A stretch of DNA of 64,000 nucleotides, from contig NZ_LNCD01000138.1 in NCBI RefSeq assembly GCF_001542405.1, positions 62,001-126,000 on the forward strand, written 5' to 3'. The first letter of the stretch is position 1. Every line of letters begins with the position of its first letter. The notes beneath the pieces were generated by a model. It was not told the DNA's origin. It ran no database searches and was given only the letters and a program-made list of their open reading frames with translations. The position numbers and the translations under genes were made by a program. Shown here piece after piece: positions 8,990 to 18,074 of this stretch. This stretch comes from Rhizobium altiplani. Lineage in GTDB: Bacteria > Pseudomonadota > Alphaproteobacteria > Rhizobiales > Rhizobiaceae.

Positions 8990-10048
8990 ATGAATAGAAT
9001 GAAAACAGTAATAGCCACGTTGGTAGCCACTGCTTCAATATTGCCACAGGTGGCCACTGCGTATGCCGGAGACCTCAACATTCTTACCTGGGAAGGCTAC
9101 GCGGCGGACACTTTCATTCCCAAGTTCGAGAAGGCATCCGGTTGCAAGGTGACCGCCTCCTATGTCGGTTCGAATGATGACTTCGCAGCAAAACTCGCAG
9201 CGGGCGGTGGAGTGTACGACATTATCACCCCGTCGCTCGATACCGTTCCGATGATGCAGAAGGCCGGCTTTGTTGATCCGATCGATACTTCGAAAGTCGA
9301 GGGGTACAACGGAGTCTATCCGGAATTTTCTAAAGCCAGCGCAGTCACCGCCGAAGGCGAGACATGGGCCGTACCGTTGATCTGGGGGTCCGTGTCGCTG
9401 ATCTATCGTGCCGACAAGGTCGCTGGAACTCCAGATTCGATCAGCGTGCTGTTTGATTCGAAATACAAGGGCAAGATCTCGTTGTGGGACGATAAGTCGG
9501 CCCTTTACTGGACGGCACGATATCTCGGCTACAATGACATCTACGACCTTACGGATGAACAGCTTGAAGCAGTGAAGGCAAAGCTGATCGAACAGAAGCC
9601 GCTCATTCGCAAATACTGGGCCTCGGCCGGCGAACTCACCGAGTTGATGGCCAATGAGGAGGTCTACGTGTCGAACGCGTGGACAGGGCTCACCAGCAAG
9701 GACGTCAACGGCCTCAACAAGGGCTTCAAAGTGGTTGAGTTCACTCCAAAAGAAAAGTCGGAAGGCTGGATGGACTCGATGATGATCGCGAAGGGGTCTG
9801 CTAACACCGAGTGCGCCTACAAGTTCATCTCGTTCATGCAGTCGCCAGAGGGCCAGTGCGGGATTGCTCAGTCTACCGGTTACTTCCCCGTGAATCCGGA
9901 GGCCGTCTCGTCATGCATGGACGAAACGTTGAAGAAGGAGCGGCAGGTCGGCAACATCGGCTTCGTGAAAAGCCTGGTGATGTGGGAGCAGCCGAAGCGG
10001 CTCGACAAGTATCTCGAGGTCTGGAACGCTGTAAAGGCTGCTCCGTGA
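8990..10048 (+). CDS. Polyamine-type ABC transporter, periplasmic binding protein
   Basis: The 352-residue product is a PotD/PotF-type binding protein: signal peptide of about 26 residues ending ATAYA, mature start GDLNILTWEGYA as in spermidine/putrescine binders, then GGVYDIITPSLD and the hinge segment WAVPLIWGSVSLIYRADK. A good ribosome site (AAGGGGAACGAAGA) precedes ATG 8990. The gene heads a potDABC-like set. The family binds polyamines, aminovalerate-like or opine-like amines; the downstream enzymes suggest a short omega-amino acid or diamine as ligand, which is inference. Confidence 0.85.
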   Translation: MNRMKTVIATLVATASILPQVATAYAGDLNILTWEGYAADTFIPKFEKASGCKVTASYVGSNDDFAAKLAAGGGVYDIITPSLDTVPMMQKAGFVDPIDTSKVEGYNGVYPEFSKASAVTAEGETWAVPLIWGSVSLIYRADKVAGTPDSISVLFDSKYKGKISLWDDKSALYWTARYLGYNDIYDLTDEQLEAVKAKLIEQKPLIRKYWASAGELTELMANEEVYVSNAWTGLTSKDVNGLNKGFKVVEFTPKEKSEGWMDSMMIAKGSANTECAYKFISFMQSPEGQCGIAQSTGYFPVNPEAVSSCMDETLKKERQVGNIGFVKSLVMWEQPKRLDKYLEVWNAVKAAP

Positions 10049-10066
10049 TGGGCTGAGACGTCGAAA

Positions 10067-10104
10067 ATTCCGCATGCTGAGAGGTCTTCCTCGGCATGCG
10101 GAAT
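10067..10104. repeat. Long intercistronic hairpin between binding-protein and ATPase genes
   Basis: ATTCCGCATGC (10067-10077) and GCATGCGGAAT (10094-10104) form a perfect 11-bp stem; inside it GAGG and CCTC pair again around TCTT. No T-run follows on the plus strand. Hairpins at this place in ABC operons commonly protect the 3' end of the binding-protein mRNA so that it accumulates above the transporter subunits; that role is assumed from family knowledge. Confidence 0.7.
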
Positions 10105-10133
10105 CCCACTCTATTCATCAATCGGAAAAACGC

Positions 10134-11246
10134 ATGACTTCGCGACCAATCGTGACGCTGAACGGCGTGACCAAAACCTATGGCCATTTCACTGCCCTGC
10201 ATGAGACCAACCTGGAATTGAACGAGGGCGAATTCGTCACTCTTCTGGGACCGTCCGGCTGCGGCAAGACCACGACACTGCGGCTGGTGGGTGGCTTCGA
10301 GCAGGCCAATTCTGGCACCGTTACCATAGCCGGCTCAGACGTTACCACCAGCCCGCCCTATCGCCGTCCCGTCAATACAGTGTTTCAGGACTACGCTCTG
10401 TTCCCGCACATGACGGTCGCGGAAAATGTCGGATACGGACTCTCCGTAAAATCGAACAATGTCCCCAGAGCGGAACGCGCGAACCGTGTCGAGCAGGCCC
10501 TCGCCCTCGTGGGCTTGGAGGCGTTCGGTTCGCGGCGTCCCGGTGCGCTCTCCGGCGGGCAGCGTCAACGCGTGGCGATGGCGCGAGCTATCGTTAGGCG
10601 CCCGAGAGTGCTTCTTCTGGACGAGCCGCTCTCCGCTCTTGACGTGAAGCTCCGCGAGTCCATGCAGGTCGAACTAAAACGGCTACATCGCGAGCTCGGG
10701 ATAACATTCTTGATGGTGACCCATGATCAAGATGAGGCACTCGCTCTTTCTGATCGCATCGTCGTGATGCAACAAGGGCGTATCGTGCAGACGGGAGCGC
10801 CCACCGACCTGTACGATAATCCGAGAACGACCTACGTCGCGGACTTCATCGGCGCATCCAATCTGTTTCCCGCGACGCTCCAGTCACGATCGAAAGACAC
10901 GGAAGCATTCACTCTTCAAAACGGCTTGATCTTAAAGCGAGAGCGCATCGCCGGCCAGGCGGATGTCGCCGCATGTCCGGGCACGCGCGTCCAACTCGGA
11001 ATAAGGCCGGAACGGCTGCGGCTCGATCCGGTGGCCGGAGCAAATGAGATCGAAGCAAGAGTGGTCGACAGCCTTTTTCACGGCGACAGGGTGCGTCTCG
11101 AATTCACGCTCGTGGACGACACCAAGCCCTTCTTTGCCGACGTTCCTCGTGCTGCTGCACGATATTTCGCCTTGGAACCGGGATCCCCCGTCAAGCTTCA
11201 CGTAGAGCCCCGCGATGTGATGTTCTTCCTGGAGGAAGCGCGATGA
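10134..11246 (+). CDS. Polyamine-type ABC transporter, ATP-binding subunit
   Basis: The 370-residue product is a PotA-like ATPase that drives import. Walker A is GPSGCGKTT, the signature motif LSGGQRQR, Walker B VLLLDEPLSALD, followed by the H-loop in VTHDQDEA; the C-terminal third is a TOBE domain (GIRPERLRL). ATG 10134 was chosen because the conserved protein starts there with PIVTLNGVTKTYG; the open frame further up would run into the hairpin. Its stop overlaps the start of the first permease gene. Confidence 0.9.
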   Translation: MTSRPIVTLNGVTKTYGHFTALHETNLELNEGEFVTLLGPSGCGKTTTLRLVGGFEQANSGTVTIAGSDVTTSPPYRRPVNTVFQDYALFPHMTVAENVGYGLSVKSNNVPRAERANRVEQALALVGLEAFGSRRPGALSGGQRQRVAMARAIVRRPRVLLLDEPLSALDVKLRESMQVELKRLHRELGITFLMVTHDQDEALALSDRIVVMQQGRIVQTGAPTDLYDNPRTTYVADFIGASNLFPATLQSRSKDTEAFTLQNGLILKRERIAGQADVAACPGTRVQLGIRPERLRLDPVAGANEIEARVVDSLFHGDRVRLEFTLVDDTKPFFADVPRAAARYFALEPGSPVKLHVEPRDVMFFLEEAR

Positions 11247-12115
11247 ACATGGTGGTTCGCCGAAACTTCCGGTCATTCGCCGCACTGTTCGCCGGCCCGT
11301 TCGCCTGGGCTTTAATCTTTATGATCATACCCTACGCGATCATGATTTCCGTGAGTTTCTGGACGCGGCAGTTTCCGTTGTTCGTGCCTGACTTCCAATG
11401 GGGGAACTTCTCCCAGATCTTCAGCGACCCGCAATACGTGACTGTAATTCTCCGGACGTTGAAGATCGCCGCACTCGTCACGATCCTCTCGACGATGCTC
11501 GCCTACCCGCTTGCGTATTTCCTGGTTTTCACTGTTACTTCCGGCGCCTTGCGCAGTCTGCTCTACATGTCGGTGATCGTTCCGCTATGGGTTTCCTACC
11601 TGCTTCGAGCGTACACCTGGAAGATTATCCTCGGCACGAACGGCGCTGTGAACTCGCTCCTGATTTCCGTCGGACTTATCCGGGAGCCACTGTCTGCGTT
11701 CTTGTATAACCAGACCTCGATGGTCATCACGCTGGTCTACATTTTTATACCGTTCATGGTGATGCCGCTGTTTACGGTACTGGACAATATCCCGAAAGCT
11801 CTCGTTGAGGCGTCCGAAGACCTGGGTGTCGGGCCATTCCAAACATTCTGGCGGGTCATTTTCCCGCTTTCCATCGGGGGTCTCGCTGCCGGCGCGACTA
11901 TGACTTTCTGCCTGTCGTTTGGCGATTTCGTCGCCCCAGTCCTGGTGGGAGGACCCGACGGAACCATGATCGCCAACCTGCTTCAGACACAATTCGGAGC
12001 GGCGCTGAATTGGCCTCTCGGATCTGCGCTCGCGACGCTTGTTCTTATCCTCGTGCTCGTCGTCCTCAGAATTTCCAGCAGGTTCGATCGCGTCGGCCAG
12101 CTCGACATGCGATAG
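11243..12115 (+). CDS. Polyamine-type ABC transporter, permease subunit (PotB-like)
   Basis: The 290-residue inner-membrane protein has six likely membrane helices, starting with FAGPFAWALIFMIIPYAIMI, and the cytoplasmic EAA loop that docks to the ATPase (VEASEDLGVGPFQTFWRVIFPLS). The start codon overlaps the ATPase stop by four bases. The second permease follows after 10 bases, giving the usual heterodimeric channel. Confidence 0.9.
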   Translation: MNMVVRRNFRSFAALFAGPFAWALIFMIIPYAIMISVSFWTRQFPLFVPDFQWGNFSQIFSDPQYVTVILRTLKIAALVTILSTMLAYPLAYFLVFTVTSGALRSLLYMSVIVPLWVSYLLRAYTWKIILGTNGAVNSLLISVGLIREPLSAFLYNQTSMVITLVYIFIPFMVMPLFTVLDNIPKALVEASEDLGVGPFQTFWRVIFPLSIGGLAAGATMTFCLSFGDFVAPVLVGGPDGTMIANLLQTQFGAALNWPLGSALATLVLILVLVVLRISSRFDRVGQLDMR

Positions 12116-12125
12116 GAGAGAAAAC

Positions 12126-12917
12126 ATGCGCACTCTTCAATGGTGGCAGCGCGGGCTGGCAGGCGTGAGCATTCTCGTTCTGGCGTTTCTTTATGTGCCG
12201 ATCGCGATCCTCGTGATGTTCTCGTTCAATGATAGCGCAGTGACATCCTTTCCGCTCTCAGGCTTCACCTTGCGTTGGTATCAGGCGTTTCTTTCGAATG
12301 GACAGATGTTGGCCGCGCTAAAGAACAGTCTTCTAGTCGCGTTGTTCGCCACCGCAGTCAGCGTGACCGTCGGAGTGACGGCGGCATTGGCGATCGACAG
12401 GTATAACTTCCCAGGGCGGAAGCTTTTCCAGAACGTCATACTTTTGCCGCTCAGCCTACCAGGTATCGTAACCGGCATTGCGATGCTGAACTTCTACAAG
12501 CAGATCGGTATACCCCAGAGTCTCTTCGCTGTGGTCATTGGCCATTCCACGGCTCTGCTGGGAGTAGTGGTGTCGCAGGTACTCGCGCGACTTTCGAAGC
12601 TCAACAGCCGTATGCTTGAGGCTTCCTCCGACCTCGGAGCGGCGCCGCTCGAAACGTTCTGGCGCGTGACGCTGCCCAATATCAAAACGTCGGTCGTCGG
12701 CTCGGCACTTCTTTGCTTCACGCTGTCGTTCGACGAAATCCCGGTCACGTACTTCCTGACGGGCCGAGATGTGACGCTTCCCATCTACATCTATTCGACC
12801 CTTCGGCGGGGGATCACGCCTGAAATCAACGCGGTCGGCACGTTGATCGTAGCAGCTTCGTTCGTGACGGTGGTCGCCTCGGTGGTCCTTCTACGAGATC
12901 GAAAAATAAACAGTTAG
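12126..12917 (+). CDS. Polyamine-type ABC transporter, permease subunit (PotC-like)
   Basis: The 263-residue inner-membrane protein is the partner permease. It opens with a helix around FLYVPIAILVMFSFNDS, which is typical of PotC-like subunits, and carries an EAA loop (LEASSDLGAAPLETFWRVTLP). AGGAGAG precedes ATG 12126. It lies between the first permease and the aldehyde dehydrogenase gene, 16 bases before the latter, so transport and catabolism are likely on one mRNA. Confidence 0.9.
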   Translation: MRTLQWWQRGLAGVSILVLAFLYVPIAILVMFSFNDSAVTSFPLSGFTLRWYQAFLSNGQMLAALKNSLLVALFATAVSVTVGVTAALAIDRYNFPGRKLFQNVILLPLSLPGIVTGIAMLNFYKQIGIPQSLFAVVIGHSTALLGVVVSQVLARLSKLNSRMLEASSDLGAAPLETFWRVTLPNIKTSVVGSALLCFTLSFDEIPVTYFLTGRDVTLPIYIYSTLRRGITPEINAVGTLIVAASFVTVVASVVLLRDRKINS

Positions 12918-12933
12918 CTAAAGGAGAACGGCT

Positions 12934-14439
12934 ATGGACATGGCAACTTACACGACAGCCTTCTGGCACGAAAAGGTGAGGGCACTCAAGCTCCGGCCCT
13001 TGCACTTCATCGACGGATCCTACGTCCCGTCGCAGGATGGCAGAACATTCCCCACCATCAACCCCGCGACCGGCGGTACCATCGCCGACATCGCGAGAGG
13101 CGGTCAGGTAGAGGTCGACAACGCTGTCAGAGTGGCGCGCAAGGCGTTCAAGCATGGCGTCTGGTCGCGCATGGACCCAAGGAACCGTATGGCAGTGCTG
13201 GAGAAATTCTCTGCGCTAGTCGAGCAGCATGCGGAGGAGTTTGCGGTGCTGGACAGCATCGACATGGGTAAGCCCGTGATGGACATGTTGAATATCGACA
13301 TTCCCGGCTCGGTAATGGCGTTGAAGTTCTTCGCGGAGACCGTCGATAAGATCGAAGGCACGGTGACCGCGACTGCCAGCAGTGCATTGCACTACATTCT
13401 CCGCCAACCTCTCGGCGTGGTCGGTATCATCGTCCCATGGAACTATCCATTGATGATGGCGGCATGGAAGCTCGGCCCGGCGCTTGCCACCGGAAATTCT
13501 GTCGTTCTCAAACCGGCGGAGCAGTCACCACTTTCGGCAAATCTGCTCGCGGAACTGTTCATGGAGGCCGGCGGCCCCGCGGGGGTATTCAACGTGGTGC
13601 ATGGCCTCGGCGAAGAAGTCGGGAAGGCGCTCGCGCTTCACAACGACATCGATAAGATAGGGTTCACAGGTTCGACCGAAGTCGGCAAGCTTCTGATGAT
13701 CTACGCCGGCCAGTCGAACATGAAGCGGGTAAGCACCGAGTGCGGTGGCAAAACGCCTCAGATCATTCTTGGCGACTTCGATGATCTCGATACAGCCGTC
13801 ACTTACGCGGTGAACGGAATCTACGGCAATCAGGGCGAGGTATGTAACGCTGGCTCCCGCATCTTGGTGGAAAAGAACATCCACGATGATTTCGTTGAAC
13901 GGTTCACAGCCAAGACGCGCGAGAATTTCGTACTCGGCGACCCGCTCGATCCCTCGACCACGATTGGCCCGCTCGTTACCTCGTCTCATCAAGCGCGGGT
14001 GTTGAACTACATCGACATTGGTAAGAAGGAGGGCGCCGTGCTGAAATTCGGCGGCGGCACACCGTCGTCACTTTCAGCGGGTGCTTACGTCGAGCCAACG
14101 CTGTTCACCAGTGTGAACAACTCGATGCAGATCGCGCGTGAGGAGATTTTCGGACCCGTCGCGACCATCATTCCGGTCAGTGGCGCGGAAGAAGCTGTCG
14201 AAATCGCGAATGACTCGATCTATGGGCTCGCTGCCTCGATATGGACGCGTGATGTCGGGAAAGCTCATCGGTTCGCACGCGACGTCGAAGCTGGCGTCGT
14301 CTGGGTCAACTGCTTCGACCACGGCGACATGACCTCGATCTGGGGCGGGTTCAAGCAGACGGGCAACGGTCGCGACAAGTGCCTGGAGGCACTTACGCAG
14401 TATAGTCAGACCAAGTCCGTGTGGCTGAGCATCGACTAA
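12934..14439 (+). CDS. NAD-dependent aldehyde dehydrogenase, omega-aminoaldehyde / semialdehyde type
   Basis: The 501-residue product is a full-length aldehyde dehydrogenase. The general base lies in ECGGKTPQ, the catalytic cysteine in NQGEVCNAGS and the cofactor loop in GFTGSTEVG. The N-terminal part, including DSIDMGKP, resembles PuuC/KauB enzymes that oxidise gamma-glutamyl- or free omega-aminoaldehydes. AAAGGAGAACGGCT precedes ATG 12934. In this operon the substrate could be 4-aminobutanal or, given the glutaryl-CoA genes downstream, glutarate semialdehyde made by the next gene's aminotransferase. The exact aldehyde is not decided by the sequence. Confidence 0.85.
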   Translation: MDMATYTTAFWHEKVRALKLRPLHFIDGSYVPSQDGRTFPTINPATGGTIADIARGGQVEVDNAVRVARKAFKHGVWSRMDPRNRMAVLEKFSALVEQHAEEFAVLDSIDMGKPVMDMLNIDIPGSVMALKFFAETVDKIEGTVTATASSALHYILRQPLGVVGIIVPWNYPLMMAAWKLGPALATGNSVVLKPAEQSPLSANLLAELFMEAGGPAGVFNVVHGLGEEVGKALALHNDIDKIGFTGSTEVGKLLMIYAGQSNMKRVSTECGGKTPQIILGDFDDLDTAVTYAVNGIYGNQGEVCNAGSRILVEKNIHDDFVERFTAKTRENFVLGDPLDPSTTIGPLVTSSHQARVLNYIDIGKKEGAVLKFGGGTPSSLSAGAYVEPTLFTSVNNSMQIAREEIFGPVATIIPVSGAEEAVEIANDSIYGLAASIWTRDVGKAHRFARDVEAGVVWVNCFDHGDMTSIWGGFKQTGNGRDKCLEALTQYSQTKSVWLSID

Positions 14440-14447
14440 TGCTTCGA

Positions 14448-14478
14448 GAGCCAGACGGACTCTACCTCCTTCTGGCTC
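14448..14478 (+). repeat. Intercistronic hairpin with pyrimidine tail
   Basis: GAGCCAGA (14448-14455) pairs with TCTGGCTC (14471-14478) across a 15-base loop and is followed by CTTCTTTTC. It lies between the dehydrogenase and aminotransferase genes and could be a leaky terminator or mRNA-stabilising element. Confidence 0.5.
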
Positions 14479-14508
14479 CTTCTTTTCATCGAAAATTGGA
14501 GACACGGC

Positions 14509-15813
14509 ATGACCGCCTCTATGGAACTAAAAACGCGCCAGAACTCGGCCGTCGCAACCGGCGTCGGCACACGCAACATCTTCGTCGAGAAAGCGCAGAA
14601 CGCCGAGCTTTGGGACGTCGATGGCAACAGGTTCATTGATTTCGCAGCTGGTATCGCGGTGAACAATACGGGTCATAGGCATCCTGTCGTGATGCAGGCG
14701 GTCACCGATCAGGCGCTGAAGTTTACCCATACATGTTTCCATGTTGCGCCCTATGAAGGATATGTGCGTCTTGCGGAACATCTGAACGCGATCGCTCCGA
14801 CGGGTGTTGAAAACCGGACCATGCTGGTGACGACTGGCGCAGAGGCCGTGGAAAATGCCGTCAAGATCGCCCGTGCCTTCACGGGGCGCTCTGGAATTGT
14901 CGCATTCTCAGGCGCGTTTCATGGCCGCACGATGCTTGGGATGGCGCTCACCGGCAAGGTCGTTCCGTACAAGAAGAACTTCGGACCTTTTCCCCCCGAA
15001 ATATATCATGCGCCATTCCCTAACGCTTACGTTGGCATCTCGGTCGAAGAAGCACTCTCGGGTTTGGAGCGCCTCTTTGCTGCCGACGTGGATCCTGAGA
15101 GGGTGGCCGCCTTCATTATCGAGCCGGTCCAGGGAGAAGGCGGCTTCAACATCGCCCCGACCGAATTCCTTGTGAAACTGCGCGAACTTGCCGATCGCCA
15201 CGGCATACTTCTGATCGCTGACGAGGTGCAGGCCGGCATGGCCCGAACGGGCAAGATGTTCGGTATCGAGCACTCCGGCGTAAAGCCTGATCTCGTCACG
15301 TTGGCCAAGGGGCTAGCCGGCGGCTTTCCGTTGTCGGCGGTGACTGGAAGAGCCGACGTAATGAATGCCGCCCATCCCGGTGGTCTGGGTGGAACCTACG
15401 CCGGCAATCCCCTTGCCGTAGCCGCAGCAAATGCCGTGCTTGACGTAATCAATAATGAGGCGCTTCGCGAACGCGCGGTTGAAATAGGGCGTCGAGCTAT
15501 GACGCGGCTTCGTTCTGTGGCGGAGCGACAGGGAATGGAGCGCATTGGTGACGTCCGAGGTTTGGGAGCAATGATCGCTTTCGAACTCGTGGACGACCGG
15601 GAGACAAAGGCCGCGTCGCCATCGTTGACAAGCCGAATTGTCGCTGAAGCGGAGCGTCGTGGTCTTATCCTTCTGTCCTGCGGCACGCGCCAGAACGTCA
15701 TCCGCCTGCTTCCCCCGCTGACAATCGAGTACGAGATACTCGAAGAGGGTCTCGACATCATCGAAGAGTCGATCGAGGCAGCAATCGCGTCGGAAGCGGC
15801 TTCGGTCGCATAG
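14509..15813 (+). CDS. Class III omega-aminotransferase (GabT/DavT type)
   Basis: The 434-residue PLP enzyme moves an omega-amino group to 2-oxoglutarate or pyruvate. Visible are TTGAEAVENAVKIAR for phosphate binding, EPVQGEGGFN with the substrate-region glutamate, IADEVQAGMARTG with the PLP-ring aspartate and TLAKGLAGGFPLSAVTGR with the Schiff-base lysine. Size and motifs fit 4-aminobutyrate/5-aminovalerate aminotransferases. TTGGAGACACGGC precedes ATG 14509. Placed between the semialdehyde-type dehydrogenase and the glutaryl-CoA genes, 5-aminovalerate to glutarate semialdehyde is the reaction that best links all neighbours, but GABA cannot be excluded. Confidence 0.85.
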   Translation: MTASMELKTRQNSAVATGVGTRNIFVEKAQNAELWDVDGNRFIDFAAGIAVNNTGHRHPVVMQAVTDQALKFTHTCFHVAPYEGYVRLAEHLNAIAPTGVENRTMLVTTGAEAVENAVKIARAFTGRSGIVAFSGAFHGRTMLGMALTGKVVPYKKNFGPFPPEIYHAPFPNAYVGISVEEALSGLERLFAADVDPERVAAFIIEPVQGEGGFNIAPTEFLVKLRELADRHGILLIADEVQAGMARTGKMFGIEHSGVKPDLVTLAKGLAGGFPLSAVTGRADVMNAAHPGGLGGTYAGNPLAVAAANAVLDVINNEALRERAVEIGRRAMTRLRSVAERQGMERIGDVRGLGAMIAFELVDDRETKAASPSLTSRIVAEAERRGLILLSCGTRQNVIRLLPPLTIEYEILEEGLDIIEESIEAAIASEAASVA

Positions 15814-15870
15814 TCGGATGAAGCACTCTCCGTCCATCCGTCGCGGACCCTGCCTGCGGCGGGTGGACAC

Positions 15871-16782
15871 TCACTTGGGCGACTTGTTGAAAGCCTCGAC
15901 GCGGTCGAACAACCAAGACCTAAATCTGCCCACAGAGGAGTCGTTGGCCTTCTCGATGGGGCACACGAAATAGTAGGACACCGGACTGTCTACGGGCAAG
16001 TCGAGGGCCTTCACCAATCGGCCGCTTTCGAGCTCGCTGGCGATAAGGAATGATGGCATCAACGCCACGCCCAAGCCAGCACGGCATGCTTGGGAAACGT
16101 TGATAAACTGCTCGAACCGCATGCCTTCGCGATATCGCTCCGTTATACCAAAATGTGAAAACCACAGCCTCCACGCCTGAGGCCGCGAGGCCATTTCCAG
16201 GAGCGGGATCCGCAGGAGTGCGGAGGGGCCGTCGAATGGATTTCGCTGCAGGAATTCCGGGCTGCATACGGGCACAACAGTTTCCTTCAGGAGAAGCTGA
16301 CAGTCGCATCCCGGCCAATCTGGTCGGCCCACATGTATCGCGGCATCGAGCTCCTCCTTTCCGAAGTCGAACTGCCCGATACGAGTGGAGAAGTTGATCG
16401 TGACATCGGGATGCCGTTCGACGAAATCAGGGATGCGCGGCAGGAGCCACCTTGTTCCAAACGTAGGCGGAATCGCGAGTTTTAGGGTGCTAGCGGTGCC
16501 CTGAGCCATAGCTTCCAACGAAATCAATCGGATCTTCTCGATGACCTCGGCGACGCCCTTCGCATATTGCTCACCCTTCTGGCTGAGGTTGACGCCCTTG
16601 TTGTTACGAACGACGAGTATAGTTCCCAGTTGCTCTTCTAGAGAAGCGATCTGTCTGCTTATCGCGCCAGGGGTGAGGTCAAGCGCGGCGGCGGCGGCCG
16701 ACAGGCTCCCCAGACGGGCGACGCAATCGAAGGCCGTGAGTGCAGCGGTGGAGGGGATAAGGCGGCGCTGAAAAGTGCTCAT
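15871..16782 (-). CDS. LysR-type regulator divergent from glutaryl-CoA dehydrogenase (GcdR-like)
   Basis: The 303-residue protein has an N-terminal winged helix-turn-helix (LIPSTAALTAFDCVARLGS, then SLSAAAAALDLTPGAISRQI) and a substrate-binding domain of the GcvA-like subgroup. It is transcribed away from the acyl-CoA dehydrogenase gene with a 94-bp shared promoter region that contains a perfect inverted repeat. The same arrangement, a LysR gene gcdR divergent from gcdH and a family III CoA-transferase, is known in pseudomonads, where the regulator responds to glutarate. The inducer here is inferred by that analogy. Confidence 0.85.
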   Translation of the reverse strand: MSTFQRRLIPSTAALTAFDCVARLGSLSAAAAALDLTPGAISRQIASLEEQLGTILVVRNNKGVNLSQKGEQYAKGVAEVIEKIRLISLEAMAQGTASTLKLAIPPTFGTRWLLPRIPDFVERHPDVTINFSTRIGQFDFGKEELDAAIHVGRPDWPGCDCQLLLKETVVPVCSPEFLQRNPFDGPSALLRIPLLEMASRPQAWRLWFSHFGITERYREGMRFEQFINVSQACRAGLGVALMPSFLIASELESGRLVKALDLPVDSPVSYYFVCPIEKANDSSVGRFRSWLFDRVEAFNKSPK

Positions 16783-16794
16783 CTGTTTTGCATA

Positions 16795-16816
16795 TTACTC
16801 AAAGCAGCTTGAGTAA
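16795..16816. promoter_or_regulatory. Perfect inverted repeat, likely LysR operator
   Basis: TTACTCAA (16795-16802), a 6-base spacer and TTGAGTAA (16809-16816) form a perfect 8-bp dyad that fits the T-N11-A rule of LysR binding sites. It lies 13 bp from the regulator start and 60 bp from the dehydrogenase start, suitable for divergent control. Confidence 0.75.
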
Positions 16817-16876
16817 ATATGGTTTGTGCGTCGGCGAAGGATAGGGGAGGCTCGGAGCCACAAACCGGGAGCTGAA

Positions 16877-18064
16877 ATGAGTACGCAAGCGCACTTCCAA
16901 TGGGACGATCCACTTCTTTTCGATGATCAGTTGTCCGAAGAAGAACGGATGATCCGCGACACCGCCAAATCGTTCGCGGACAGCGAACTCCGTCCCATCG
17001 TTGACGAAGCTTATCTGCATGAACACACGGATCCCGCGCTGTTTCGGAAGATGGGAGAGACTGGCCTTCTTGGCGTCACTTTGCCGGAAAAATATGGCGC
17101 CGCCGAAGCGAACTATGTGTCGTACGGACTCGTCGCGCGGGAAATCGAACGGGTGGATTCCGGATTTAGGTCTATGATGAGCGTGCAGTCTTCGCTCGTG
17201 ATCTATCCAATCTACACTTACGGCTCAGACGAACAGCGCCAGAAATACCTGCCGGGGCTCGTGTCGGGCGAATTGATCGGATGCTTCGGGCTAACGGAAC
17301 CCGATGCAGGCTCAGACCCCGGCGGAATGAAAACCAGGGCGGAAAGGATTGATGGCGGATACCGCCTTCGCGGTTCGAAAACCTGGATCTCGAACTCCCC
17401 AATAGCCGACATATTCGTAGTGTGGGCCAAGTCCCAGGCCCATGACAACGAGATTCGCGGCTTCATCCTGGAAAAAGGTATGAAGGGCCTCTCGGCGCCC
17501 AAAATCGGCGGCAAGCTGTCGCTTCGCGCCTCCATCACGGGCGAGATCGTTCTGGACGGCGTCGAAGTTACGGAAGAGGCGTTGCTACCCAACGTTTCGG
17601 GCCTGAAAGGCCCCTTTGGATGCCTTAACCGCGCGAGATATGGCATCTCGTGGGGAGTCTTGGGCGCCGCGGAAGAATGCTGGACGCGGTCTCGCCAATA
17701 CGGCTTGGACCGACTGCAGTTTGGTCGCCCACTCGCGGCCACGCAGCTTTTCCAGAAGAAGCTCGCAGACATGCAGACGGAGATCGCCCTGGGCCTCCAA
17801 GCCTCTCTTCGCGTCGGTAGGCTGATGGACGAAGGCAGGTTCGCGCCCGAAATGGTCTCGCTGGTCAAGCGCAACAACTGCGGAAAGGCGTTGGATATCG
17901 CGCGTACGGCGCGCGACATGCATGGAGGCAACGGCATTCAGATTGAGTACCAGGTAATGCGCCATGCACAGAACCTCGAGACGGTCAACACTTACGAGGG
18001 CACTCACGACGTCCATGCACTCATACTCGGCCGTGCCCAGACCGGGCTGCAGGCCTTCTTCTGA
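16877..18064 (+). CDS. gcdH: Glutaryl-CoA dehydrogenase
   Basis: The 395-residue flavoprotein belongs to the acyl-CoA dehydrogenases. FGLTEPDAGSDPGGM and KTWISNSPIADIFVVWAK form the FAD/substrate region; the catalytic glutamate is in NTYEGTHDVHALILGR, the form typical of glutaryl-CoA dehydrogenases, which oxidise and decarboxylate glutaryl-CoA to crotonyl-CoA and pass electrons to ETF. The early FRSMMSVQSSLVIYPI segment also fits GcdH. ATG 16877 follows GGGAGCTGAA. The CoA-transferase gene follows 10 bases after the stop. Confidence 0.9.
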   Translation: MSTQAHFQWDDPLLFDDQLSEEERMIRDTAKSFADSELRPIVDEAYLHEHTDPALFRKMGETGLLGVTLPEKYGAAEANYVSYGLVAREIERVDSGFRSMMSVQSSLVIYPIYTYGSDEQRQKYLPGLVSGELIGCFGLTEPDAGSDPGGMKTRAERIDGGYRLRGSKTWISNSPIADIFVVWAKSQAHDNEIRGFILEKGMKGLSAPKIGGKLSLRASITGEIVLDGVEVTEEALLPNVSGLKGPFGCLNRARYGISWGVLGAAEECWTRSRQYGLDRLQFGRPLAATQLFQKKLADMQTEIALGLQASLRVGRLMDEGRFAPEMVSLVKRNNCGKALDIARTARDMHGGNGIQIEYQVMRHAQNLETVNTYEGTHDVHALILGRAQTGLQAFF

Positions 18065-18074
18065 GGAAACAAGA

